NCBI GenBank assembly: GCA_021807585.1
Contig: JAKBCQ010000068.1
Coordinates: 1 to 8,259 of the forward strand
Origin: Planctomycetota bacterium
GTDB lineage: Bacteria > Planctomycetota > Planctomycetia > Isosphaerales > Isosphaeraceae
DNA: 8,259 nucleotides
Reading direction: 5' to 3'
Shown here piece by piece: positions 1-6,262 of this stretch. The notes under the pieces are model-generated. The model saw only the letters and a program-made list of their open reading frames with translations. It did not search any database and was not told where the DNA came from. Each line of letters starts with the position of its first letter. The first letter of the stretch is position 1. The position numbers and the translations under genes were made by a program.

Positions 1-1
1 C

Positions 2-466
2 ACGACCGCGCTCTACAGCGAATTTGTCAAAGGCCCCGATCAGGGAGGGGTCGTACCCAACTTCCTCTCGATCGTCTTCCAGGCGCCCGGACAATCGCAA
101 AGCAATTACGGCAACGGAAATACAGGACCGGCGCAACCCTACGCCGATTATCTCCAGGCGCAACAGTGCCAGAACCAGGGGAACATCTGGAGCTGGGGAT
201 CGAAGGGAGAGTGGTGGATCTACGCGAGCACCAACAGCTACAGCCACTCGCAACCCCCCAACCGCCGCGCCTGCTTCTACTCGAGCGGCGCGCCGGGACG
301 AGCGTCAACGACACTGGTCGGAGCAAGTTCGCTCCATCCCGGCGGGGTCAACGTCCTCTTCGGCGACGGTTCGGTCCGATTCGTCAAAAGCAGCGTCAAT
401 TACGTCAACTGGTATGCGATCGCCACTCACGCCGGCAATGAAGTCGTCGATATGAGCGGTTTATAA
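2..466 (+). CDS. DUF1559 pseudopilin-like protein, C-terminal part (5' end outside window)
   Basis: The frame is open from the left edge to TAA at 464-466, giving 154 residues of the C-terminal region. It begins TTALYSEFVKG, which matches the 'N-T-x-x-x-S-E' stretch typical of DUF1559 proteins. Near the end is HPGGVNVLFGDG, an exact H-x9-DG signature (His codon 335-337, Asp-Gly codons 365-370), followed by SVRFVKSSV and a WYAIATHAGNEVV ending. This is the known C-terminal signature of planctomycete proteins that carry an N-terminal type IV prepilin-like methylation/cleavage motif and a DUF1559 (SBP_bac_10-like) domain. The N-terminal prepilin segment should lie to the left of this window. The family occurs in very many copies per planctomycete genome and its function is not settled; a surface-exposed pseudopilin role is inferred. 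The next gene on the same strand encodes a small lipoprotein, a frequent partner. Family assignment is firm; function is not. Confidence 0.93.
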   Translation, partial: TTALYSEFVKGPDQGGVVPNFLSIVFQAPGQSQSNYGNGNTGPAQPYADYLQAQQCQNQGNIWSWGSKGEWWIYASTNSYSHSQPPNRRACFYSSGAPGRASTTLVGASSLHPGGVNVLFGDGSVRFVKSSVNYVNWYAIATHAGNEVVDMSGL

Positions 467-474
467 AAGCGCGC

Positions 475-501
475 CGTGATTCGAACTTCCGCCGAATCAC
501 G
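475..501 (+). terminator. Stem-loop just after the DUF1559 stop codon
   Basis: A perfect 9-bp inverted repeat, CGTGATTCG (475-483) and CGAATCACG (493-501), flanks a 9-base loop and begins 8 bases after the stop codon. There is no T-run after it, so it is not a canonical intrinsic terminator; it may be a 3'-end stabiliser or a weak terminator. A second, tighter inverted repeat, GCGACCG / CGGTCGC, lies just downstream at 512-518 and 521-527. Confidence 0.4.
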
Positions 502-587
502 TCGTGATCGTGCGACCGCACGGTCGCGGGACCCTCGGGATCGTCGCGGAGAACACCCCGCGGCGATCTCGCTTCAAACGCTCTCGT

Positions 588-632
588 CGATCAATCAAGA
601 AATTTTCACAATATTGATCGTTGTATTGATCG
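588..632 (+). repeat. Three copies of ATTGATCG (one inverted) upstream of the lipoprotein gene
   Basis: CGATCAAT at 588-595 is the inverse of ATTGATCG at 613-620, and a second direct copy lies at 625-632, 12 bases start to start from the first. They sit in an AT-rich pocket (about 592-632) of an otherwise GC-rich gap, roughly 100-145 bases before the lipoprotein start. The placement suits a promoter or operator, but the element also contains the GATCG string that is common throughout this window, so chance is a real alternative. I see no convincing -35/-10 pair here. Confidence 0.25.
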
Positions 633-733
633 CGAACGATTCGGAGACGAACGGCTTCGCGGCGGTTCAAACGACGTCCCGACGACGATTCAAGATCAAG
701 GTTTTCACCCGTCCAATAAGGAGACGATTGATT

Positions 734-1003
734 ATGCAAGCTTCACACGTTTATTGCCGGGCGATTCTCGCGGCGACGATTCTCGCCTGCGCGGGATGCG
801 ATCGGAACGTCAACGACGCCGAACTGCAAACGAAAAACGGCGAGATCGTCATGCCCGAGGGGCTGAGCAAGGGCGCCTCGCAAGAGGATTATAACAAATA
901 TATTTATGAGAAGATGAAGCCCGGCGGCGGCGGCGCGGCGGGCTATCCCGGCGCCGCCAAAGCTCCCAAAAAAGGCGGCGCCGATCCTGCGGGAAAGAGA
1001 TGA
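734..1003 (+). CDS. Small glycine-rich lipoprotein (hypothetical)
   Basis: This encodes 89 residues. ATG at 734 is chosen because AAGGAGA (718-724) lies about 10 bases upstream and because this start places a signal peptide at the N-terminus. The open frame continues upstream to 476, but that extension would bury the signal. The N-terminus has an Arg, a hydrophobic run (AILAATILACAGC) and Cys residues at 23 and 26, either of which could be lipidated; neither fits the consensus lipobox perfectly. The mature part is polar (NDAELQTKNGEIVMPEG, then a Tyr/Lys-rich stretch) and ends in a Gly/Ala/Pro/Lys-rich low-complexity tail, about residues 65-89. Small lipoproteins of this build often sit after DUF1559 genes in planctomycetes, which suggests a joint envelope role, but no function is known to me. 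It is transcribed towards the regulator gene. Confidence 0.8.
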   Translation: MQASHVYCRAILAATILACAGCDRNVNDAELQTKNGEIVMPEGLSKGASQEDYNKYIYEKMKPGGGGAAGYPGAAKAPKKGGADPAGKR

Positions 1004-1018
1004 ATGATCTATCATTCA
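1001..1018. terminator. Palindrome over the lipoprotein stop codon, between convergent genes
   Basis: TGAATGAT (1001-1008) and ATCATTCA (1011-1018) form a perfect inverted repeat around CT, and the first three bases are the lipoprotein stop codon. As RNA it would fold as a 7-bp stem with a 4-base loop. On the plus strand it is followed by an A/T stretch (CTTATATT) rather than a clean U-run. Its place between convergent genes suits a bidirectional 3'-end structure, but the stem is AU-rich and weak. Confidence 0.35.
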
Positions 1019-1034
1019 CTTATATTGAAAGGAT

Positions 1035-1066
1035 CGCTCGCCGCTTCGTTCGCGCGGCGCTCAGCG
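1035..1066. terminator. GC-rich stem-loop at the regulator 3' end
   Basis: CGCTCGCCGC (1035-1044) can pair with GCGGCG (1054-1059) and AGCG (1063-1066), leaving a 3-base bulge and a 9-base loop. The structure includes the regulator's stop codon (1061-1063, minus strand). No T-run follows in the direction of regulator transcription, so Rho-independent termination is uncertain. Together with the palindrome at 1001-1018 it fills the convergent gap. Confidence 0.3.
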
Positions 1067-2176
1067 GATCGGTTTGCCGACGTAAGCGCCGCACGATTCG
1101 CGGACAACCAATCTGGGAGTAAGAATAAGTTCACGAGCCGGCAGAGCCGGGTCGGCGATCCGTTCGAGCATCGCGTGAAACGCCGTGATCGCGATCTCTC
1201 GGCACGGTTGGTGCATCGTCGTCAGCGGCGTCGATAAGAGCCTGGCGAAGCGGATGTCGTCGAAACCGACCATTCTCAGGTCGTCGGGAACTCGCACGCC
1301 CGATCGCGTCAGCGACCTCATCAGCAACGCCGCGATGTGGTCGTTGGCGCAGATCACCGAATCGACCTTGCCCGCACCGAAAAAACCGCTCGCGAACTCG
1401 TGATCTTCGGGCTCCCCCGTTCGCACAAATCCCTCGGGTATCGCCAGACCGCGGTTGAGGATCGCCTCGCGAGCCCCCGCGACCCGCGCGTCGACCGTCG
1501 ACGCCGAATGCGGACGCATCGCGAACGTCGGCTTCCGACAACCCAATTTGAGCAGGTGATCCGCCAGAATGTACCCCCCCGCGAAATTATCGACCCCCAC
1601 CAGATCAAACTCGCTCCGCACCGGAAACGCCCCCAGATCGCGGTCGAGCAGGATCACCGCGATCCCCGCTCGCCGCAACGTTTCCGCGAGATCGCGATTG
1701 ATCTCCTCACTCCGCGGTATATGTTCAAACGGAGCGAAGAATACCCCCGCCGCCTGGCTCCGCACGAACTGCTCGCACATTTCCTCGGCGTCCTCGGCGC
1801 CGAAATCGCCCCGTTTCGGCGAATGTCCGCTTCCCCATAAAAGTCCATAACCATGAACACGCGATAATCCCGCAAGTTCGCCGCAGATGACCTCAAAGAT
1901 CTCGGTCGTCCCCAAACCTGGAATCAAGAGCCCGAATTGACGTTGCACGTCGGCGGCGACGCGCCCTCGAACGTAACTTCCCGACCCGACCCGCCGTTCA
2001 ATCAGGCCCCGATCCTGCAGATCGCGGAGCGCGCGCGCCGCGGTCGGACGCGAGACCCCAAACCGCTCGACAAGCTGCGCCTCGCTCGGCAAACGTCCCG
2101 ATGGAGCGTACTTCCCCGAAGCGATCTCGGCCAAAAGCTCCTGAGATATCCGACTGTGCTTGGGCTCGGACGACAT
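1061..2176 (-). CDS. Hybrid transcriptional regulator: GntR-type winged helix fused to LacI-type sugar-binding domain
   Basis: The product has 371 residues. Residues about 8-70 form a GntR-family winged helix: LPSEAQLVERFGVSR (29-43) is the signature helix-turn-helix, and GLIERRVGSGSYV (57-69) is the wing. Residues about 78-365 form a periplasmic-binding-protein fold of the LacI effector type, with VICANDHIA, MVGFDD and the C-terminal LVVRESCG that typify this class. The same fusion is known in AraR of Bacillus, where a sugar releases the repressor from DNA. Divergent orientation from the kinase-transporter-DUF4432-GH32 run points to local control, with fructose, a fructose phosphate or sucrose as a plausible ligand; that is inference. 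ATG at 2176 is supported by AGGG 8 bases upstream (minus strand) and an N-terminus of normal length. It is probably a repressor, but activation cannot be excluded. Confidence 0.92.
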   Translation of the reverse strand: MSSEPKHSRISQELLAEIASGKYAPSGRLPSEAQLVERFGVSRPTAARALRDLQDRGLIERRVGSGSYVRGRVAADVQRQFGLLIPGLGTTEIFEVICGELAGLSRVHGYGLLWGSGHSPKRGDFGAEDAEEMCEQFVRSQAAGVFFAPFEHIPRSEEINRDLAETLRRAGIAVILLDRDLGAFPVRSEFDLVGVDNFAGGYILADHLLKLGCRKPTFAMRPHSASTVDARVAGAREAILNRGLAIPEGFVRTGEPEDHEFASGFFGAGKVDSVICANDHIAALLMRSLTRSGVRVPDDLRMVGFDDIRFARLLSTPLTTMHQPCREIAITAFHAMLERIADPALPARELILTPRLVVRESCGAYVGKPIR

Positions 2177-2184
2177 ACGTGTGT

Positions 2185-2198
2185 CCCTGACAACAGGG
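2185..2198 (-). promoter_or_regulatory. Small hairpin covering the regulator's ribosome binding site
   Basis: In the regulator mRNA, CCCTG and CAGGG pair around a TTGT loop (plus-strand 2185-2189 and 2194-2198). The AGGG that would serve as Shine-Dalgarno lies in the 3' arm, 8 bases before ATG. The hairpin could lower translation or act as a protein-binding site. As DNA it is also a short palindrome that could be an operator. It rests on one 5-bp stem, so it is tentative. Confidence 0.3.
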
Positions 2199-2203
2199 GA
2201 AAA

Positions 2204-2224
2204 TGTAATGACAGGAATCTTACA
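2204..2224. promoter_or_regulatory. Candidate operator TGTAA-N11-TTACA
   Basis: TGTAA (2204-2208) and TTACA (2220-2224) form inverted half-sites in the AT-rich part of the divergent region. The pair overlaps the proposed -10 box and start region of the regulator promoter, where a bound regulator would repress its own gene. Dyad operators are usual for GntR-type winged helices, but I cannot derive the specificity of this protein from sequence. Low confidence. Confidence 0.3.
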
Positions 2225-2244
2225 AATTCTTCTGGCTATTGCAA
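2217..2244 (-). promoter_or_regulatory. Candidate sigma70-like promoter of the regulator gene
   Basis: On the minus strand TTGCAA (plus-strand 2239-2244) and TAAGAT (2217-2222) are separated by 16 bases. Each matches the -35 or -10 consensus at 4 of 6 positions. Transcription would begin near 2209-2211, giving a leader of about 35 bases. Planctomycete promoters are poorly conserved, so this is a suggestion. I could not find an equally good plus-strand promoter for the kinase operon. Confidence 0.35.
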
Positions 2245-2259
2245 CCCGGTTATCGCAAT
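2238..2259. promoter_or_regulatory. Interrupted inverted repeat in the divergent region
   Basis: ATTGC (2238-2242) mirrors GCAAT (2255-2259), and AACC (2243-2246) mirrors GGTT (2248-2251), so the two arms pair except for a 3-base ATC insertion in the right arm. It overlaps the proposed -35 box of the regulator. The GTTATCG within it recurs at 2325-2331, nearer the kinase gene. This is a possible second regulatory site; the imperfect symmetry keeps confidence low. Confidence 0.25.
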
Positions 2260-2386
2260 ATTGTCAGTACGAATCCTTCCTCAAGCGTCGAGACGACGTC
2301 ATCGAGCGCGAGGCTGCGGTTGGAGTTATCGTGCGAGGGTTTATCCGCCGCGTCAAGCACCGCGGTTGGACACGCGAGGCCGATTC

Positions 2387-3292
2387 ATGAGTGATCAGAT
2401 TCTCGCCCTGGGCGAAGTGCTCTGGGATCTTCTGCCCGGGGGCATGAAGCTCGGCGGAGCGCCCGCCAATTTCGCCTTCCATTGTCGTTCGCTTGGCGCC
2501 GAGGCGCGAATGATCACGCGGGTCGGCGCCGACGAACTTGGCCGATTGGTGCTCGATCGCTTTGAATCGCGAGGGATGCCCGTCGAGACGATCCAGATCG
2601 ACTCCGATCGCCCGACCGGAACCGTGGGGGTCGAACTCTCGCAAGACGGCCAGCCGCGATATACGATCCACGAGGATGTCGCGTGGGACCGGATCGCCGC
2701 CCTTGAATCGGGAATCGCCGCGGCGCGATCCGCCGACGCGATCTGTTTCGGCAGTCTTGCGCTTCGAGCCGAAACGACACGCGAATCGATCGCGAAGCTC
2801 GTCTCGCATACGCGTCCCCAGGCGCTACGAATCTTTGATGTGAATCTACGTCATCCCTATGTATTTCCCGATGCGATTGCCGAGGCGCTCGAATTGTGCG
2901 ACGTTCTCAAATTGAACGATCAAGAGCTTGTCGAGATCGCCGCGATGTTCGGCGTGACCGCGGGGGTGCGTGAAACGATCGAGGAATTGTCGCGTCGATT
3001 CGGGCTCAAAGCCTTGGCGCTGACGCGAGGCGTCGACGGCAGCCTCTTGTTCGCCGACGGTCGCTGGTCCGATCAACCCGGCCTGGCCGTCGCGGTGTGC
3101 GATACCATAGGCGCGGGAGACGCCTTCACCGCGGCGCTCGCGATCGGTCTTCTCTCGGGCCGAACGCTCGACGAGATCAACCGGCACGCGGGATCGGTCG
3201 CGGCTTTCGTGTGCTCTCAACCCGGCGGAACCCCCGAACTACCGGAATCCTTCAAACGCCCCGCGGTCGTCGCTGAGGAGCGGTCGATATGA
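2387..3292 (+). CDS. PfkB-family sugar kinase, probable fructokinase
   Basis: The product has 301 residues, the usual size for the family. It is expected to be cytoplasmic and to phosphorylate fructose to fructose 6-phosphate with ATP, feeding glycolysis. The N-terminal GEVLWDLLPGG (9-19) and KLGGAPANFA (21-30) contain the sugar-binding GG/N signature. The C-terminal PfkB signature DTIGAGDAFTAAL (239-251) holds the anion hole GAGD with the catalytic base Asp245. DVNLRHPYVF and LKLNDQE are also typical of fructokinase-like members. ATG at 2387 is chosen because GAGG lies 7 bases upstream (2376-2379) and residue 4 starts the first beta strand; the frame stays open upstream as far as 1937, but that stretch is antisense to the regulator. 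The stop codon overlaps the next start as ATGA, implying translational coupling. The fructose assignment leans on the GH32 gene of the same run; ribose or 2-keto-3-deoxygluconate kinase activity cannot be excluded from motifs alone. Confidence 0.93.
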   Translation: MSDQILALGEVLWDLLPGGMKLGGAPANFAFHCRSLGAEARMITRVGADELGRLVLDRFESRGMPVETIQIDSDRPTGTVGVELSQDGQPRYTIHEDVAWDRIAALESGIAAARSADAICFGSLALRAETTRESIAKLVSHTRPQALRIFDVNLRHPYVFPDAIAEALELCDVLKLNDQELVEIAAMFGVTAGVRETIEELSRRFGLKALALTRGVDGSLLFADGRWSDQPGLAVAVCDTIGAGDAFTAALAIGLLSGRTLDEINRHAGSVAAFVCSQPGGTPELPESFKRPAVVAEERSI

Positions 3293-4704
3293 ACGAGGAA
3301 CGGGATAAAAACAATTCATCAAGTTTGGATCAAAATATCAGTACAGTTTCCGGAAGGGTCGCGCCCGCCGATCCGCGGATGTTCGTCACTCCCGACGGCA
3401 AAAACGTATTTATAACATTCATTTTGCTTGTTTTATTGTTCGCGCTTTGGGGTTTTTGCAACGGAATGATCGACGTGATGGACAAGCACTTTCAAAAAGA
3501 GTTGCGTCTATCTTTGGCGCAATCGGCGTGGGTTCAGTTTGCGCACTATCTTGGTTATTTTTTGATGGCGTTACCCGCGGGCTGGTTGGCGACGAAGCTC
3601 GGCTACAAAGCGGGAATCATCACGGGTCTGCTGATCGTCGCCGCGGGGGGATTTTGGTTTATTCCCGCGACGCGGATCGAATCGTTCTGGGCGTTTTTGC
3701 TTGGAGTGAGCGTGATCGCCGCGGGGCTGACGTTTCTCGAGACGATCGCCAATCCGTATACGACGGTCCTCGGGCCGCTTCAATTCGCGGCCACTCGCAT
3801 CAATCTGGCGCAATCGTGCAACGGCGTCGGCCTGCTGTTGGGACCGATCGCCGGAGGAATCTTTTTTTATTCGAAAAACGCCGCCGGCGAGAGCACGGGT
3901 TCAGCGAATTTGTGGATCCCTTACGCCGCGATCGGGATCGTCGTCGTCGTCCTCGCGTTGATCTTTCTCTTCGCGGAGGTTCCCGATATCAAAATGGAAG
4001 ACGATTATCACCTTGACGATGCGACCCCCGACGTCTCGCATTCGATCTGGCGACGGCCTCATTTCTTCGGGGCGGTCGCGGCGCAATTCCTTTATGTCGG
4101 AGCGCAGGCCGGCATTTTCAGCTTTTTCCTCAATTACATGACGTCGCAAACGCCGCCGATTCCGCCGTCCTGGGCGGGCGAAAACGGGTCGGGATGGTTC
4201 GAGATTCATCACGACGGATCGACCGTGATCAGCGATAAAGGAGCGGCGACACTCGCATCGGTCGGCTTTCTCTGCTTCCTCATCGGCCGATTCAGCGGCA
4301 CGGCGATCCTCAAAAAAGCCGCGGCGCATCATTTGCTGGGACTATACGGAGCGGTCAACGCGGCGCTCTGCCTGACGATCTTCCTCAAACTTGGATGGGC
4401 TTCGGTCGTGAGCGTTTTCCTCACCTATTTTTTTATGTCAATTATGTTCCCGACAATCTTCGCGTTGGGGATTTTCGGGCTCGGTCGGGGCGCCAAAAAG
4501 GCGTCTTCGTTTATCGTGATGGCGATTATGGGAGGAGCGATTTTGCCCAAGCTGATGGGGGAGGTCGCCGACAGGTACGATCTTTCGCGCGGCTTCGTCG
4601 TCCCCGCGATCTGCTTTGGAATCGTCGGAGCTTACGGGTTTTTCTGGCCCGGGCTGAGCGGCCATAAAACGATGAGCGGAACTCCCAAGGCGATCGGCCA
4701 CTAA
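3289..4704 (+). CDS. FHS-family (FucP-like) sugar:H+ symporter, probable fructose importer
   Basis: This is a 471-residue major-facilitator protein of the inner membrane with about 12 hydrophobic segments after a 38-residue polar N-terminus. It aligns by eye with E. coli FucP. Asp62 (CNGMIDVMDKHFQ), Glu151 (FLETIANPYTTVLGP), Gln175 and Asn178 (NLAQSCNG) occupy the positions of FucP Asp46, Glu135, Gln159 and Asn162, with identical spacing. LGYKAGIITGL, IGRFSGT and SSFIVMAIMGGAILP are further family stretches. FHS members carry fucose, glucose, galactose or fructose; the kinase and GH32 neighbours favour fructose. The start overlaps the kinase stop, and GAGGAG at 3275-3280 is a strong ribosome binding site 8 bases upstream. 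Odd point: the loop between helices 7 and 8 (about residues 285-318) is clearly longer than in FucP and is predicted to face the periplasm. Confidence 0.93.
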   Translation: MNEERDKNNSSSLDQNISTVSGRVAPADPRMFVTPDGKNVFITFILLVLLFALWGFCNGMIDVMDKHFQKELRLSLAQSAWVQFAHYLGYFLMALPAGWLATKLGYKAGIITGLLIVAAGGFWFIPATRIESFWAFLLGVSVIAAGLTFLETIANPYTTVLGPLQFAATRINLAQSCNGVGLLLGPIAGGIFFYSKNAAGESTGSANLWIPYAAIGIVVVVLALIFLFAEVPDIKMEDDYHLDDATPDVSHSIWRRPHFFGAVAAQFLYVGAQAGIFSFFLNYMTSQTPPIPPSWAGENGSGWFEIHHDGSTVISDKGAATLASVGFLCFLIGRFSGTAILKKAAAHHLLGLYGAVNAALCLTIFLKLGWASVVSVFLTYFFMSIMFPTIFALGIFGLGRGAKKASSFIVMAIMGGAILPKLMGEVADRYDLSRGFVVPAICFGIVGAYGFFWPGLSGHKTMSGTPKAIGH

Positions 4705-4870
4705 CGCGATGATATGATTATTTAGCATTGCTTTACAAAAGACATCGATATGACGAGAGTTTTGAACAATGGCCGACGGATCCGAAGCGGACCAGGGTGA
4801 TTACTCCGCGGGTGGAGCAATCGACGCGACCGATCGAACCGAACCCGATCTCATTGCTGGAGCAACGAAT

Positions 4871-6139
4871 ATGTGCAATTGTATACAATCGGCGCCGGCT
4901 TTGGCGCTCGCCCTCGCGCTCGCGGCGCCTGCGCGATCCGCCGAGCCCGCACAAAACAGTACGTATACACATGTGCTGACAAGTTCGGCGCGAAACGTCA
5001 AGGTGGAAAGCCTTGATCTTCGATCGCGCGAGGCGACTCCCCAATGCCCGATCGATTGGTCGATTAAAAAAATCACCCTCCGCGGCGGCAAGCAGGAGGG
5101 GGTCGACGTGATCGTGATCGATAACGGCAAGCTACAGGTCGCGATCTGCCCCACTCGCGGCATGGGGGTGCTTTGGGCGAAGCTCGGCGACGTTCGCCTC
5201 GGCTGGGATTCGCCGGTCAAAGAGATTGTCGACCCCCGCTATATCGACCTCCAAAGCCGCGGGGGGCTTGGTTGGCTTGAAGGCTTCAACGAATTCCTCT
5301 GCCGATGCGGCCTCGAATGGAGCGGACACCCCGGCGCCGATCGATTCATCAATAATGTCGGAGACCCGGCGACGCTCGATTTGACTTTGCACGGAAAAAT
5401 CGCCAACACCCCCGCGAGCGAGGTCGAAATCGCGGTCGATCGCAATCCTCCCTATCGTATCCATATACGAGGACGTGTTGATGAACGCATGTTTTACGGA
5501 CCCAAACTCGAGCTGACGACCGATCTCTCCACCGAGCCCGGATCAAACACGTTTCGAATTACGGATACGATCACCAATCAAGGCGCGGGCGAACAGGAAT
5601 TTCAGATCCTCTATCACGTCAATTTCGGCAAGCCTTTGCTTGAGGAAGGGGCCGCTTTTCTCGCCCCGATCGATCGAATCTCCCCGTTCAACGCTCATGC
5701 CGCCGAGGGGCTCGCTCAATTCGACAAATACCCCGCGCCCGAACTCGGATTCATCGAACAGGTGTACAAAATCAAACCCGTCGCCGCCGCCGACGGACGC
5801 ACGACGGCGCTGCTTACGAATTCGCGCGGCGATCGCGCCGCGTCGATCTCGTTTAATATCAAAGAATTGCCTTATTTAACGTTGTGGAAGAACACGAACG
5901 CCGAACGCGAGGGCTACGTGACGGGGATCGAGCCGGGGACGAGTTTCCCTCACAATCGGCGGGTCGAGCGCGCCCGCGGGCGCGTTCCCAAACTTTCCGC
6001 GGGGGCGAACCGATCGTTCGCGATCGATTACGCGGTGCATGTCGGAGAGGCCGAGGTCAAATCCGTCGCGGCTCGGATCGCGAAGATTCAAGGCGATCGC
6101 CGGCCGATCGTCGAAAAAGAACCCGAACCGATCGATTAA
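4871..6139 (+). CDS. Exported DUF4432 mutarotase-like protein
   Basis: From ATG at 4871 the product has 422 residues. This start has TGGAG 8 bases upstream and puts a hydrophobic Ala/Leu run (residues 8-20) at the N-terminus, followed by ARSA (21-24) as a likely signal peptidase site. The frame is open back to ATG at 4769, but that adds an acidic leader. Unusually for a signal peptide, no basic residue precedes the hydrophobic core. The mature part belongs to the galactose mutarotase-like superfamily: PTRGMGVLWAKLG (94-106), GWDSPV, GGLGWLEGFNEFLCRCGL (131-148), LHGKIANTPASEVE (173-186), YHVNFGKPLLEEGA (248-261) and YVTGIEPGTSFPHNR (349-363). His174, His249 and Glu354 are candidate counterparts of the His/His/Glu active site of aldose 1-epimerases; this mapping is inference. 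The 166-base gap to the symporter gene holds no clear promoter or terminator. The role is probably conversion between anomers or ring forms of a released sugar, but the substrate is unknown. Confidence 0.85.
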   Translation: MCNCIQSAPALALALALAAPARSAEPAQNSTYTHVLTSSARNVKVESLDLRSREATPQCPIDWSIKKITLRGGKQEGVDVIVIDNGKLQVAICPTRGMGVLWAKLGDVRLGWDSPVKEIVDPRYIDLQSRGGLGWLEGFNEFLCRCGLEWSGHPGADRFINNVGDPATLDLTLHGKIANTPASEVEIAVDRNPPYRIHIRGRVDERMFYGPKLELTTDLSTEPGSNTFRITDTITNQGAGEQEFQILYHVNFGKPLLEEGAAFLAPIDRISPFNAHAAEGLAQFDKYPAPELGFIEQVYKIKPVAAADGRTTALLTNSRGDRAASISFNIKELPYLTLWKNTNAEREGYVTGIEPGTSFPHNRRVERARGRVPKLSAGANRSFAIDYAVHVGEAEVKSVAARIAKIQGDRRPIVEKEPEPID

Positions 6140-6262
6140 GCCGCGGAACGTCGTTTACAGATCGCGCCGCGAGAACGGTCGACGCGAGCCGCTCGCCGAT
6201 CGGAATTCCCCGAGCTCGTCGGTGAGATTTCATTGAGACGCCATATAGATAAAGGAACAATC

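Noticed and set aside
24..455. Open frames of 143 and 91 codons at the left edge (24-455 and 166-441)
   Set aside because: They are Arg/Ser-rich shadows of the DUF1559 reading frame, which is open across the same span and carries the H-x9-DG signature.
476..733. Upstream in-frame extension of the small lipoprotein
   Set aside because: It would place the signal peptide and cysteines about 110 residues inside the protein. AAGGAGA directly before ATG 734 supports the shorter form.
1937..2386. Upstream in-frame extension of the kinase (151 extra codons)
   Set aside because: It lies mostly antisense to the regulator gene, has an Arg/Pro-rich composition and would displace the normal kinase N-terminus. 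ATG 2387 has a good ribosome binding site.
3289..4704. Naming the symporter gene fucP with fucose as substrate
   Set aside because: Transport residues match FucP, but FHS members differ in substrate and the neighbours are a fructokinase-like kinase and GH32. No fucose pathway gene is present.
4769..4870. Earlier ATG for the DUF4432 protein
   Set aside because: It adds an acidic 34-residue leader without family similarity, and the ribosome binding site before 4871 is better. It cannot be fully excluded because the 4871 signal peptide lacks basic residues.
6233..6250. TTGAGA and TATAGAT as a promoter just before the GH32 gene
   Set aside because: The two boxes are only about five bases apart, and the -10-like box sits too close to the start codon to allow a leader with the ribosome binding site.
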